Shown piece by piece: positions 44,567 through 52,580 of a stretch of 64,000 bases of DNA. The notes under the pieces were generated by a model. The model searched no databases. It had not been told where the DNA came from and saw nothing but the letters and a program-made list of their open reading frames with translations. Location of the stretch: positions 27,069 to 91,068 of the forward strand of contig PACZ01000006.1 of the NCBI GenBank assembly GCA_002700305.1, given 5' to 3'. How positions within the stretch are numbered: the first letter of the stretch is position 1; each line of letters opens with the position of its first letter. Source of the DNA: Hyphomonas sp. GTDB lineage: Bacteria; Pseudomonadota; Alphaproteobacteria; Caulobacterales; Hyphomonadaceae. The translations under genes and the position numbers were made by a program.

Positions 44567-45609
44567 GCCAGCAGCTGCGCGGCGGCGGCCTTGAAATCTG
44601 CTTCGCCGGTGCCGGTCATCTCGATCACTGTTTCCGGCGTGTCCTCCCGCCGCTTGCGGCTGCGGGCGTAGAGCGGATCATAGTGCTGCTGCATCAGCTG
44701 GCGGGCCAGCTCCATGAAGTCCTTCTGATCGGCCAGCGCCAGCCACGCCTCTATGGTTTCCTTTGACTGGATACCTTTCAGCTTTCCGATGGCAGCAGCG
44801 AGACGCGGCGCTTCTGCGATAATGTCCGCATACGTCCGGACCAGATAGTCCGCCCGCACGTCGAGGCTCATATGCATTTCGATCCGCGGCGCGGCCAGCA
44901 TGCTCCGCCACAAACGGCGCGGCACGCGGCGCTGTCCTACCAGCGCGGACTCGGCCTCCACAAAGACCGGCTTTGACAAATCCATGCGGCGCAGCTGGTC
45001 CCAGATTTCGGTTTCGAACAGGCGCTGGGCTGGCTGCGTGCCATCCCCCATGTCGCCAAAAGCGGAACCGCGATGATTGGCGAGGCCTTCAAGATCGATC
45101 ACCTGCCCGCCCTGTTCGGCCAGCGCATGCAGCAGCGCCGTCTTTCCCGTGCCGGTCTGCCCGTCGATCAGATGCACCGGCAAGAGCGGCTCGTCGCAGT
45201 CGAGCCCCGCCACGACCTCACGCCGCCAGGTGCGGTAGCCTCCCTTCACAACACCGGTCGGCCAGCCAACGGAGGACAGGATCGTCGCCATCGCATTGGA
45301 GCGCATGCCGCCCCGCCAGCAATAGACCAGCGGGCGCCAGCTTTTCGGCTTGTCGGCCAGGGCCGTTTCCAGATGATGAGCGATGTTGCGCGCCACGATG
45401 GCCCCGCCGACGCGGTTCGCCCGGAACGGGCTCTCCTGCTTGTAGATCGTGCCGACCCTTGCCCGCTCGTCATTCGACAGGACGGCCAAGCTGATCGCGC
45501 CCGGCATATGGTCATCCGCGAACTCGGCGGGCGAGCGCACATCAATGATGGCGTCATAGCGGGCCAGGTTTTCCGGGCTGAGATCGGTGACGGTTTCAAG
45601 ATAAGGCAT
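44563..45609 (-). CDS. selU: tRNA 2-selenouridine synthase
   Basis: 348 aa from the ATG at 45609, which gives the normal N-terminus; the open frame continues upstream through a hydrophobic stretch that is not part of the family. SelU (MnmH) replaces sulphur by selenium at the wobble uridine of some tRNAs. The rhodanese-like domain has [20 protein letters not shown] and catalytic Cys in [18 protein letters not shown]. The second part is a P-loop domain, [17 protein letters not shown]. It needs selenophosphate from SelD, encoded at 46999, with the curlin-like gene between the two. Length is normal. Confidence 0.95.
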   Translation of the reverse strand: MPYLETVTDLSPENLARYDAIIDVRSPAEFADDHMPGAISLAVLSNDERARVGTIYKQESPFRANRVGGAIVARNIAHHLETALADKPKSWRPLVYCWRGGMRSNAMATILSSVGWPTGVVKGGYRTWRREVVAGLDCDEPLLPVHLIDGQTGTGKTALLHALAEQGGQVIDLEGLANHRGSAFGDMGDGTQPAQRLFETEIWDQLRRMDLSKPVFVEAESALVGQRRVPRRLWRSMLAAPRIEMHMSLDVRADYLVRTYADIIAEAPRLAAAIGKLKGIQSKETIEAWLALADQKDFMELARQLMQQHYDPLYARSRKRREDTPETVIEMTGTGEADFKAAAAQLLA

Positions 45610-45691
45610 CGGAAAACTGGTAGCAGGTTTCCCCCGCCCGGCCAGCAGGCATATTGCGGCGGACAGGCCCAAAAGCAAAAGGCCAGAAAGA

Positions 45692-45720
45692 AACGGGCCC
45701 GGCATTCCGCCAGGCCCGTT
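45692..45720 (-). terminator. Terminator after the curlin-like gene
   Basis: AACGGGCC pairs with GGCCCGTT around a 13-base loop, and the minus strand continues TTTCTTTCT. It lies 23 bases past the curlin-like stop and upstream of selU, separating the two transcripts. Confidence 0.75.
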
Positions 45721-45742
45721 CGCATTGTGCTGCAGGTTTTTC

Positions 45743-46624
45743 CTATTGCGAAACGTAGGCGTAGTTGCCTGTGCCCGTCTGGATACCCTGATAGATGTTC
45801 CCGTCCCCCGACTGGAGGATATCGGCCGCATTGCTTGTGCCGCTCTGGTCCATCACAGCCGTGTTCAGATTGCCGGTCTGGGTCAGGTCGACATCGTTCA
45901 GCGAGCCGGTCTGGTAGAGCCGGACCGAGTTTTCGTCGCCCATCGTCACCGACCGGGCGAGGTTGAAATCGCCCGTCTGCTCAATGACCGTGCCCTGCGA
46001 GAAGGCCTTGCCATTGTCGTTGCCAATCTGGGTGACTTCGGAAACCGTATTGTCGTTGCCCGACTGTTTGACGAAGATGCCTTCGTCACGGTCATAGTTC
46101 ACCAGCGTACCGCCATTATTGGTCCCTTCCTGGTAGACGAGGTTGACCGCGTTGCGAGCCCCGCCGCCCTGGACGATCCGGGCCGAGTTCCAGTCGCCGA
46201 TCTGATCGATCTGGGTGAGCGAGGAAAACGAGCCGCCATTCTGGGAAATGCCGATACTGTTGCGGTCCCCAATCTGCTGGGATTCGCCGACCACATGGCC
46301 ACCGCCATTGGTCTGCGCGATGTTCAGGCCGTTGCGGTTCCCGATCTGGTCCACCCCGTCGCCCGAAAGGCCGACCGTGCTGCCATTACCGTTACCGGCA
46401 CCGCCGAATTCACGCTGGTTGATCTTGACGGAATTGTCGTCCCCTAACTGATTGACCGGATCGGCTTCCGTCCCCACCTTCTGGTCACTGTCGAATTGCC
46501 GGATGTCGACCGAGTTCCCGGTTCCATCCTGCGTCGTGTATGCTTCATTATTGTCGGCCCACGCAGCTTCTGCTGTGAGACCGATCAGTGCTACGCCCGC
46601 GACGAGCGCCAGTCGCATTTTCAT
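45743..46624 (-). CDS. Curlin-repeat (CsgA/CsgB-like) secreted protein
   Basis: 293 aa from the ATG at 46624, AGGAG 8 bases upstream. Signal peptide MRLALVAGVALIGLTAEAAWA. The rest is built from about a dozen curlin-type units with the pattern Q-x-G-x-x-N-x-(hydrophobic): for example VNQLGDDNSVKINQ, VDQIGNRNGLNIAQ, QQIGDRNSIGISQ, TQIDQIGDWNSARI, VKQSGNDNTVSEV, YQTGSLNDVDLTQTGNLNTA and LQSGDGNIYQGIQTG. Such repeats stack as a beta-solenoid amyloid in curli fibres. No csgE, csgF or csgG is in the window, so export genes must be elsewhere or the protein acts differently. The repeats are degenerate, with an insert of about 15 residues near the middle. Confidence 0.9.
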   Translation of the reverse strand: MKMRLALVAGVALIGLTAEAAWADNNEAYTTQDGTGNSVDIRQFDSDQKVGTEADPVNQLGDDNSVKINQREFGGAGNGNGSTVGLSGDGVDQIGNRNGLNIAQTNGGGHVVGESQQIGDRNSIGISQNGGSFSSLTQIDQIGDWNSARIVQGGGARNAVNLVYQEGTNNGGTLVNYDRDEGIFVKQSGNDNTVSEVTQIGNDNGKAFSQGTVIEQTGDFNLARSVTMGDENSVRLYQTGSLNDVDLTQTGNLNTAVMDQSGTSNAADILQSGDGNIYQGIQTGTGNYAYVSQ

Positions 46625-46998
46625 GGCGATTTCTCCTGTTGGATTGGTGCCCTGGGCACCTGAAGGCATGCCTTTCCGCCGGAGCGGAGCGCACACATTC
46701 ACGGAAGCAATTTCTGGATCTGCATCCCCTCCCCAAGGCATGTCGCATCCGTCTTGGATGCCCGTTAACCATAATTTAGTAATCCACAATTGCAAACGCT
46801 TCCAATGAGACCGGGGAAGGTCTGCGCCGTTGCAGCCCGCGCTGAACAAGCCCCGGCGATCCGGGTCAGGACAATCTGCCTGCCCACCCCTCCTGTCATG
46901 TTTGCAGCAGGACCCGCCGGATGCAGCGCGGCCTGACTGCCCGGTTTCCCCCAGCCGGTCGGCGCGCTAAGGTGGCGCCCCAGGCCGGAGATTTTTTT
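46625..46998. other. Divergent intergenic region between curlin-like gene and selD
   Basis: 374 bases between divergent genes with no credible reading frame. It holds the AT-rich segment 46761-46800, in which a CtrA-like site lies (separate entry), and the ribosome-binding sites AGGAG (curlin) and GGAG (selD). No riboswitch or repeat was recognised. Confidence 0.5.
46765..46779. promoter_or_regulatory. CtrA-like site TTAA-N7-TTAG upstream of the curlin-like gene
   Basis: TTAACCATAATTTAG matches the alphaproteobacterial CtrA consensus TTAA-N7-TTAA with one substitution, about 140 bases before the curlin-like start in an AT-rich patch. CckA, a component of the CtrA pathway, is encoded in this window. 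Chance occurrence cannot be excluded. Confidence 0.4.
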
Positions 46999-48045
46999 AT
47001 GCCAGACACACTCGCAGAGCCCCGACTCACCTCCCTTGCCCATGGCGGCGGTTGCGGCTGCAAGCTGGCGCCGAATGTGCTGGCCGACATTCTCTCCGAA
47101 ATGCCGCTGTCGCTGGGCTCGAAGGATCTGCTGGTCGATGCCGGCACCAGCGACGATGCCGCTGTCTATCGCATCAACGAGACGACGGCCCTGGTTGCGA
47201 CCACCGATTTCTTCACCCCCATTGTGGATGATCCGCACACATTCGGGCGGATTGCCGCCACGAATGCCCTGTCGGACGTATTCGCCATGGGTGGGAAGCC
47301 GATCTTTTCTCTCGCCATTGTCGGCATGCCCATCGGGCAGATCTCCCCCGAAACGATCCGCGCTATTCTCGCCGGCGGGCAGTCTGTGGCCGAGGCCGCC
47401 GGGGCACCGGTCGCAGGCGGGCATTCCATTGACGCGGCAGAGCCGATCTATGGCCTCGTCGCCATGGGGCTGGTGGACCCTTCCCGCATCCTGATGAATT
47501 CCAATGCCAGGGCAGGCGATGTGCTGATCCTCGGCAAGCCGCTCGGCATCGGTATCTATTCCGCCGCGCTGAAGCGGGAGATCCTGACGCCTGCGCATTA
47601 TGAGGAGATGATCGCCTCGACAACGCGGCTGAACACGCCGGGGACGGATATTTCTGCCATGGAGGGTGTGCACGCCGCAACGGATGTCACCGGCTTCGGC
47701 CTGATCGGCCATGGCAGCGAAATGGCCCGCGGTGCGGGCGCGTCACTGGTGATCGAAAAGGCCAAGGTGCCGGTGTTCGACGGCGCGCGGAAACTCGCCG
47801 AAGACGGCGTGAAGACCGGCGCCTCCGGCCGCAACTGGGACTCGGTGAAACACATGGTCACTGGCGAGATGACGGAAGTTGAGCGCGACCTGATGTGCGA
47901 TCCGCAAACCAGCGGCGGCCTGCTCGTCTCCTGTGCGGCGGACGTGGCAGAGGATGTGCTCGCTCTCTTCGCCCGGCACGGCCATGATGGCGCCGCCATT
48001 GTCGGCCGCGTCGAGGCGGGGGCGCCTTCGGTTCAAATCATCTGA
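46999..48045 (+). CDS. selD: Selenide, water dikinase
   Basis: 348 aa from the ATG at 46999 (GGAG 8 bases upstream). Makes selenophosphate from selenide and ATP. Catalytic motif GGGCGCKLAPNVL holds Cys (not selenocysteine) with the following Lys. Other conserved segments are DDAAVYRINETTALVATTDF, ATNALSDVFAMGGKPIFSLA, VAGGHSIDAAEPIYGLVAMG and ATDVTGFGLIGHGSEMA. Normal length. It supports selU, so the organism probably uses selenium in tRNA; whether it also makes selenoproteins (selA, selB) cannot be seen here. Confidence 0.97.
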   Translation: MPDTLAEPRLTSLAHGGGCGCKLAPNVLADILSEMPLSLGSKDLLVDAGTSDDAAVYRINETTALVATTDFFTPIVDDPHTFGRIAATNALSDVFAMGGKPIFSLAIVGMPIGQISPETIRAILAGGQSVAEAAGAPVAGGHSIDAAEPIYGLVAMGLVDPSRILMNSNARAGDVLILGKPLGIGIYSAALKREILTPAHYEEMIASTTRLNTPGTDISAMEGVHAATDVTGFGLIGHGSEMARGAGASLVIEKAKVPVFDGARKLAEDGVKTGASGRNWDSVKHMVTGEMTEVERDLMCDPQTSGGLLVSCAADVAEDVLALFARHGHDGAAIVGRVEAGAPSVQII

Positions 48046-48060
48046 TCCGTGCAGGATCAG
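48042..48060. terminator. Possible bidirectional hairpin between convergent selD and lipoprotein genes
   Basis: CTGATCC and GGATCAG pair perfectly around GTGCA and include both stop codons. There is no T-run, so it is at best a weak bidirectional terminator. Confidence 0.35.
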
Positions 48061-48473
48061 GGGGCGCACAGCCCCTCTTCCCGGACAAGATCGCGACGAA
48101 CCCGGTCAACATATTCGCCCGCCGTCTCGAATTCGGCTGTCGTCACGCTAAACTCGGTCTCTGCGCGACTGTCATCGAGCAGATTGGCCGCGTCTTCGAG
48201 GCCGAGGCCACGTTCTTCACGCAGGTCTGCGAGGATCTGCGTCACTTTGAGAATGGCGGCTTTATCGTCAGCACTCTGCGCACTCAGCCCCTTCGCATAG
48301 CAGGCGCAATAGTCGGCAACGCTCTTGCCGTTGCTCGCCAGATCGGGCTCCACTTCGGCATCGCCGCTCAACATGCTCGTGCAGGTGGCCGCAGGGTTTC
48401 CGCCCGTTGATGTGGACACGCCGCACGCCGCAAGCAGGGCGCAGGCGCCTGTCAGAAGTGATAGCCGTTTCAT
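48057..48473 (-). CDS. Lipoprotein with DYCACY motif (paralog of the next gene)
   Basis: 138 aa. Lipoprotein signal (SLLTGACALLAACGVS, lipobox LAAC). The mature part starts with a Cys-containing stretch (AATCTSMLSGDAEVEPDLAS), then VADYCACYAKGLSA and LEDAANLLDDSR, and ends EEGLCAP. The arrangement C-M..GD..-L...G..-DYCACY-...-DD-R matches the neighbour at 48524 (ELCQQMSAGD, DFCACFVTI, AELLEDDRDGS, ASCRAS). Unknown function; cysteines suggest disulphides or metal/haem binding in the periplasm, but the haem CXXCH motif is absent. Confidence 0.78.
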   Translation of the reverse strand: MKRLSLLTGACALLAACGVSTSTGGNPAATCTSMLSGDAEVEPDLASNGKSVADYCACYAKGLSAQSADDKAAILKVTQILADLREERGLGLEDAANLLDDSRAETEFSVTTAEFETAGEYVDRVRRDLVREEGLCAP

Positions 48474-48523
48474 GTAAACTCCTTGTCTTGCCTTCCGGCA
48501 GGCTCCGGCCCGCCGGCACCGGG

Positions 48524-48964
48524 TCAGGACGCGCGGCAGCTCGCCGGGTCGTGGCGCGCCCGTGACAGCGAATCCTCAATCGGCTGGGCGCCCTGCTTCA
48601 GGGCCTCTTCCGGAAAACCGTAAAGGCTGCCGTCGCGGTCATCTTCCAGCAATTCGGCCACATCTTCGGTCGAGCGGCCGGTGCCCTCCCGCATCTCGAT
48701 CACCTTGCGCATCAGCGCGAAAGTCTGAAGGCGCGTTTCCTCGTCGAGGCCAGCTTCGATGGTGACGAAACAGGCGCAGAAATCACCGAGGTCTGCCCCG
48801 TCCCAGGCCAGCCGCTCTGCCATGCTCGTATCGCCCGCGGACATCTGCTGGCACAGCTCAAGCGGCTGCACAGCCGGTTCCGCCGGCGTGCTGGCACAGG
48901 CTGCAAGTGCGAGCCCGGCCAGCAGGCTGGCGGATGTCTTCCATTTTCCCCACCCCATGCGCAT
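48524..48964 (-). CDS. Lipoprotein with DFCACF motif
   Basis: 146 aa (or 144 from the ATG at 48958). Signal with lipobox (SLLAGLALAACASTPAEP). Conserved with its downstream neighbour at 48057: LELCQQMSAGDTSMAERLAW, LGDFCACFVTIEAGLD and STEDVAELLEDDRDG. Its start overlaps the stop of the nitronate monooxygenase gene (TGATG), so it is translationally coupled to that enzyme. Function unknown. Confidence 0.78.
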   Translation of the reverse strand: MRMGWGKWKTSASLLAGLALAACASTPAEPAVQPLELCQQMSAGDTSMAERLAWDGADLGDFCACFVTIEAGLDEETRLQTFALMRKVIEMREGTGRSTEDVAELLEDDRDGSLYGFPEEALKQGAQPIEDSLSRARHDPASCRAS

Positions 48965-49953
48965 CAGGCCGGAACTTTGCCAGCCAGCATCCCCATCATC
49001 TGGTTGGAGATGATGTCTTCGGCTTCGGCCATGATCCGGTCGATCAGTTCCTTACAGGTCGGAATGTCGTGGATGAGGCCCGCGACCATGCCGCAGCTCC
49101 ACGCGCCGGCGTCCATTTCGCCATCGACCATGATCTTCGGATAGACGCCGGCCACTTCATCGATGATGTCTTCGAACTTGATGTCAGAGCCGAGGCGCTT
49201 CTCTTTTTCGAGCAGGCTCTCGACGCCGGCATTGTTCAGCACACGCTCGGTATTGCGCAGCGGACGCATGACGAGGCGGGTGTCGAGTTCGGACGCGGCG
49301 AGGATCGCCTGTTTCACATTCTCGTGCACCGGCGCTTCTTTCGTGGCGATGAAGCGCGTGCCCATGTTCATGCCCTGCGCCCCGAAGGCCAGCGAGGCAA
49401 CCAGAGAACGGCCATCGGCCTGACCGCCGGAGGACACGAACGGGATCTCCAGCTCATCGGCGGCACGCGGCAGCAGGATGAAGTTCGGCACATCGTCCTC
49501 GCCCGGGTGGCCGCCGCATTCGAAGCCATCGACGGAGACGGCATCGCAGCCGATCGACTGGGCCTTCAGCGCGTGGCGGACGGCGGTGCATTTGTGGATC
49601 ACCTTGATGCCGGCGCCCTGCAGGTGCGGCAGCACGGCGGACGGGTTGTTACCGGCCGTCTCGACGACTTTCACGCCGCCCTTGATGACGGCCTCGACGA
49701 TGGCCGGATAGTCCGGCGGCGTGGTGGAGGGCAGGAAGGTGATGTTCACACCGAACGGCTTGTCGGTCATGTCCTTGCAGCGGGCGATCTCATTGGCGAG
49801 GTCTGCCGGCGTCTTCTGGGTCAGCGCCGTGATGATGCCCAGCCCGCCCGCATTCGAAACGGCCGCCGCCATTTCCGCAAAGCCGACATAGTGCATGCCG
49901 CCCTGGATAATGGGGTGCTCAATGCCGAACATCTCGGTGATCTTGGTCTTCAT
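48964..49953 (-). CDS. Nitronate monooxygenase (2-nitropropane dioxygenase family)
   Basis: 329 aa FMN-dependent enzyme oxidising alkyl nitronates such as propionate-3-nitronate. TIM-barrel features: IEHPIIQGGMHYVGFAEMAA (N-terminal PIIQGGM), AVSNAGGLGIITAL, VSVDGFECGGHPGEDDV (catalytic His region) and IPFVSSGGQADGRSLVASLA (FMN-phosphate loop). AFGAQGMNMGTRFIATKEA completes the barrel. Class I/II separation is not attempted. It is the first gene of a run with the two Cys-containing lipoproteins downstream, the first of which starts within its stop. Confidence 0.92.
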   Translation of the reverse strand: MKTKITEMFGIEHPIIQGGMHYVGFAEMAAAVSNAGGLGIITALTQKTPADLANEIARCKDMTDKPFGVNITFLPSTTPPDYPAIVEAVIKGGVKVVETAGNNPSAVLPHLQGAGIKVIHKCTAVRHALKAQSIGCDAVSVDGFECGGHPGEDDVPNFILLPRAADELEIPFVSSGGQADGRSLVASLAFGAQGMNMGTRFIATKEAPVHENVKQAILAASELDTRLVMRPLRNTERVLNNAGVESLLEKEKRLGSDIKFEDIIDEVAGVYPKIMVDGEMDAGAWSCGMVAGLIHDIPTCKELIDRIMAEAEDIISNQMMGMLAGKVPA

Positions 49954-50095
49954 GGAATGTCTCCTCCGGTCACGGTTTGCCCGTATCCTTGGAGGAATCA
50001 GCCTGTTCCGGCAAGAGTGACGAAAGGGAACCTTTCCGGCCGGTTGTCGCGATCCTGAGATAGACTTCTCTGCGGGATTGAAGGAAACAGGTGGG

Positions 50096-51007
50096 ATGAA
50101 ACATCACATTCTGCTCAGCACTGTCGCCCTCCTTGCCGCCTGTCAGACCGCACCGGTGGCCCCTGCCCCAACGGAAACCACCACGGTTGAAGTCATCGAA
50201 ACCGTGGCGCCGCCCGCGCCGACCCAGGGCCAGCAATGGCTCTATGGCTCGGCAGAGGCCCGCATCGCGCTGAAGCAGGAATGGAACGCCATCGCGGCCT
50301 ATATCGAGGCGAAGGCCGCCAATCGCCCGAACACCAGCGTCGTGCTCGCCCCGATGACGGAAGACAGCGCAGCCGCCGGGGCCGCCGACTTCCTCGCCTG
50401 CGATGCCGGCCAACCGCTCGCTGCCGTCTTCGATGCCGACGAGACGCTGATCTGGAACCTCGGCTCGATGGGCTATTTCGCCCGTGAAGGCGTCAGCTTC
50501 GCCCCCGCCGTCTGGGACCAGTGGGAGAAGACCGGCGCCGGCAAGGCCGTCGCCATTCCGGGCGTGAAGGATGCCTTCAAGCGCATCCGCGATGCCGGGG
50601 TGGAGATCATCGTCAACACGAACCGCTCAAACGCCAATATCCAGGGCTCCGCCGACACGCTGAAGGCCGCCGGCCTCGGCGAGTTCGCGCATGGCCGGAC
50701 CCTCTACCTGCGCGGCGATGCGCCCGGTGGCAGCGGCAAGGACGGGCGCCGCTACATGATCTCGGATAATTACTGCGTCATCGCCCTCGCGGGCGACCAG
50801 CTGGGCGACATTGCCGACATCTTCAATGACAAGGCCCTCACCCCGCCGGAGCGCAAGGCCCTGACCGCTGCCCCGGCCTTCGACCAGATGTGGGGCAATG
50901 GCTGGTTCATCCTTCCGAACCCGGTCTACGGCCCGTCGCTTGCGGGCACGATGGACGAGGTCTTTCCGGAGGACACATATTGGGAGCCCCCGAAAGAGGA
51001 GGAATAG
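50096..51007 (+). CDS. Lipoprotein e(P4)-type HAD acid phosphatase
   Basis: 303 aa from the ATG at 50096; a purine-rich AAGGAAACAGGTGGG stretch precedes it. Lipobox signal (LLSTVALLAACQTAP). Class C acid phosphatase/5'-nucleotidase: LAAVFDADETLIWNLGSMG (DxDxT nucleophile), EIIVNTNRSNANIQG (motif II, here with Asn) and AGDQLGDIADIFNDKALTP (the DDxxD region, here GDQLGD). It would dephosphorylate nucleotides (NMN in Haemophilus e(P4)) on the cell surface. The adjacent alpha/beta hydrolase starts 3 bases after the stop and is probably co-transcribed. Confidence 0.9.
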   Translation: MKHHILLSTVALLAACQTAPVAPAPTETTTVEVIETVAPPAPTQGQQWLYGSAEARIALKQEWNAIAAYIEAKAANRPNTSVVLAPMTEDSAAAGAADFLACDAGQPLAAVFDADETLIWNLGSMGYFAREGVSFAPAVWDQWEKTGAGKAVAIPGVKDAFKRIRDAGVEIIVNTNRSNANIQGSADTLKAAGLGEFAHGRTLYLRGDAPGGSGKDGRRYMISDNYCVIALAGDQLGDIADIFNDKALTPPERKALTAAPAFDQMWGNGWFILPNPVYGPSLAGTMDEVFPEDTYWEPPKEEE

Positions 51008-51010
51008 ACA

Positions 51011-51757
51011 ATGAAGGTCTTCATCCATGGCGTCCCGGATACACCACATCTCTGGAAACCGCTGGTCGCTGCGTTAGGCCTTCAGCAGGAAGACTATTTT
51101 GCCCCCGCCCTGCCCGGCTTCGGCACGCCATTGCCGCCAGGCTTTACCTGCACCAAGGATGCCTATGCGGCGCATCTGATTGGCGAGATTGAAAAGCTCG
51201 GCCAAAAAACGGGAGAGAAGATCGACCTGGTCGGCCATGACTGGGGCGCGCTCCTGTCCCAGCGTATCGCCAGCGTACGTCCGGACCTGATCCGCACCTG
51301 GTGCGTCACCAATGCCGTGATCGATCCGGAGTATCGCGGCCACCGGACAGCGCGGATGTGGGCAACGCCGCTGCTTGGCGAATTCGTCATGCTGAACATG
51401 CGCAACAAGCCGCGCCTCGAAGCGACCCTCATCGAAGGTGGCATGCCGGCCGATCTCGCCAAAGAGGAAGTGCCGCTGATCGACAAGACGATGCGCCAGT
51501 CGATCCTGAAGCTCTACCGGTCCGCGGTGGGCCTGCGCTTCTCCGGCGACTGGGTCAGCGACCTTGCAAACCTGCCCTCCCCCGGACAGCTCTTCTGGGG
51601 CGAGACTGATCCCTTTGTCGACCTCTCCGTCGCCGAGCGGTTTTCGAAGAACCACAACGTGCCGCTCCACATCGCAAACGGTGCCGGCCACTGGGCCTGC
51701 GCCGAACGTGCGGAAGAGTTTGCGGATGTACTGAAAGCCCTCTGGGCGAAGGGCTGA
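51011..51757 (+). CDS. Alpha/beta hydrolase (haloalkane dehalogenase/epoxide hydrolase-like)
   Basis: 248 aa. Fold and motifs: VFIHGVPDTPHLWKPLVAAL (HGxP oxyanion loop), VGHDWGALLSQRIASV (nucleophile Asp in GHDWG), acid and base in the later part (FWGETDPFVDLSV; NGAGHWACAERAEEFADV with the catalytic His). The nucleophile being Asp rather than Ser points to epoxide hydrolases or dehalogenases. A typical cap domain is reduced (only ~130 residues between the motifs), so the substrate is unclear. The gene follows the acid phosphatase by 3 bases. Confidence 0.87.
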   Translation: MKVFIHGVPDTPHLWKPLVAALGLQQEDYFAPALPGFGTPLPPGFTCTKDAYAAHLIGEIEKLGQKTGEKIDLVGHDWGALLSQRIASVRPDLIRTWCVTNAVIDPEYRGHRTARMWATPLLGEFVMLNMRNKPRLEATLIEGGMPADLAKEEVPLIDKTMRQSILKLYRSAVGLRFSGDWVSDLANLPSPGQLFWGETDPFVDLSVAERFSKNHNVPLHIANGAGHWACAERAEEFADVLKALWAKG

Positions 51758-52090
51758 TCCGGTATAGTCGCCTATAGTCCGGTATGGTCATGATTGGTCA
51801 TGCATGATCTTGGCGTAGACGGATTTGATCCTCCGCCAGTCATGCTCCACGCGCGTCACGCCCGATGGCCAACGGCCATCCGGGTGCCCATCTCTGAACG
51901 GCCTGGCAAGCGCGTCGTCACATGACGTTCCCGAAGCGTGGTTCAGAGATGGATCCCCAGACCGCTGCGCGGTCGGGGAAGACGCAAGTGGGAGGCTTAT
52001 CCACCACCGCGCAGCACCTGACCTGCTGCAACCATTGCCTCAAAAATAAAACTATCCGACACCTCCGTGTCCGGATGTATACTACGCGCC
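51758..52090. repeat. Intergenic palindromic repeat element
   Basis: 333-base gap with no gene but dense symmetry. It holds an imperfect direct repeat TCCGGTATRGTC (51758-51769 and 51778-51789), a GATGGCC/GGCCATC hairpin (51864-51880), a 12-base perfect inverted repeat CCATCTCTGAAC at 51888-51899 with GTTCAGAGATGG at 51941-51952, and a CCCC-GACCGC/GCGGTC-GGGG hairpin with one bulged base (51955-51978). The arrangement resembles REP/BIME-type intergenic elements, and its copy number elsewhere in the genome would decide this. Confidence 0.65.
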
Positions 52091-52507
52091 ATGTCACTCT
52101 TTCATCCTCCCGCCTGGTTCCCGCCGCAGCTTGCCTTCCTCTGGCCCCTGATCTGGGTCCAGGTGCTGATGCTGCGCGCGCAGATCCGGACCGCTTATGG
52201 CCGCGGGGTCGTGTATCGCTGGAGCCTCACGCCGAATCTCCGCGTCTATCTGGTCCGGATCGAATGGATGCCAGGGCAGAAGAAAGAACGCGCCATTCTG
52301 AAACCTGCCGCGCATACCTCTGCCCGGCTCGCCGCTGCGTGCAGCGGGCAGGCTTATGCGCCCGGCTACATTACCCATCTATCGATCTCTGCTCGGCCCG
52401 GCGAAAACCGGGGTGCGGGCGCCCTGCGCACTGCGCTTGCTGTCCTGAATCCCGGCCATTACTGGGATGAGCTGGCACTCAGGAACCTGCCCCTGCCGGA
52501 AACCTGA
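52091..52507 (+). CDS. Small hypothetical protein
   Basis: 138 aa from the ATG at 52091; no strong ribosome-binding site. N-terminus is hydrophobic (WFPPQLAFLWPLIWVQVLML) and may anchor it, then RAQIRTAYGRGVVYRWSL, RVYLVRIEWMPGQKKERAIL and a C-terminal part with tryptophans. No family recognised. It stands in a plus-strand position between the palindromic element and the convergent trmO-like gene. Coding status is supported by regular codon use rather than by homology. Confidence 0.6.
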   Translation: MSLFHPPAWFPPQLAFLWPLIWVQVLMLRAQIRTAYGRGVVYRWSLTPNLRVYLVRIEWMPGQKKERAILKPAAHTSARLAAACSGQAYAPGYITHLSISARPGENRGAGALRTALAVLNPGHYWDELALRNLPLPET

Positions 52508-52580
52508 CCTCGAACCGGAACTGAAAACTCAGCCCACCCACAAAGCGCCTTCACGGGCGTCGCACGTGCTGGCGGAAACG

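Noticed and set aside
45743..46624. Repeat array that could be mistaken for a CRISPR
   Set aside because: The repeats are protein-level curlin units of variable spacing inside a coding frame; there are no identical DNA repeats separated by unique spacers.
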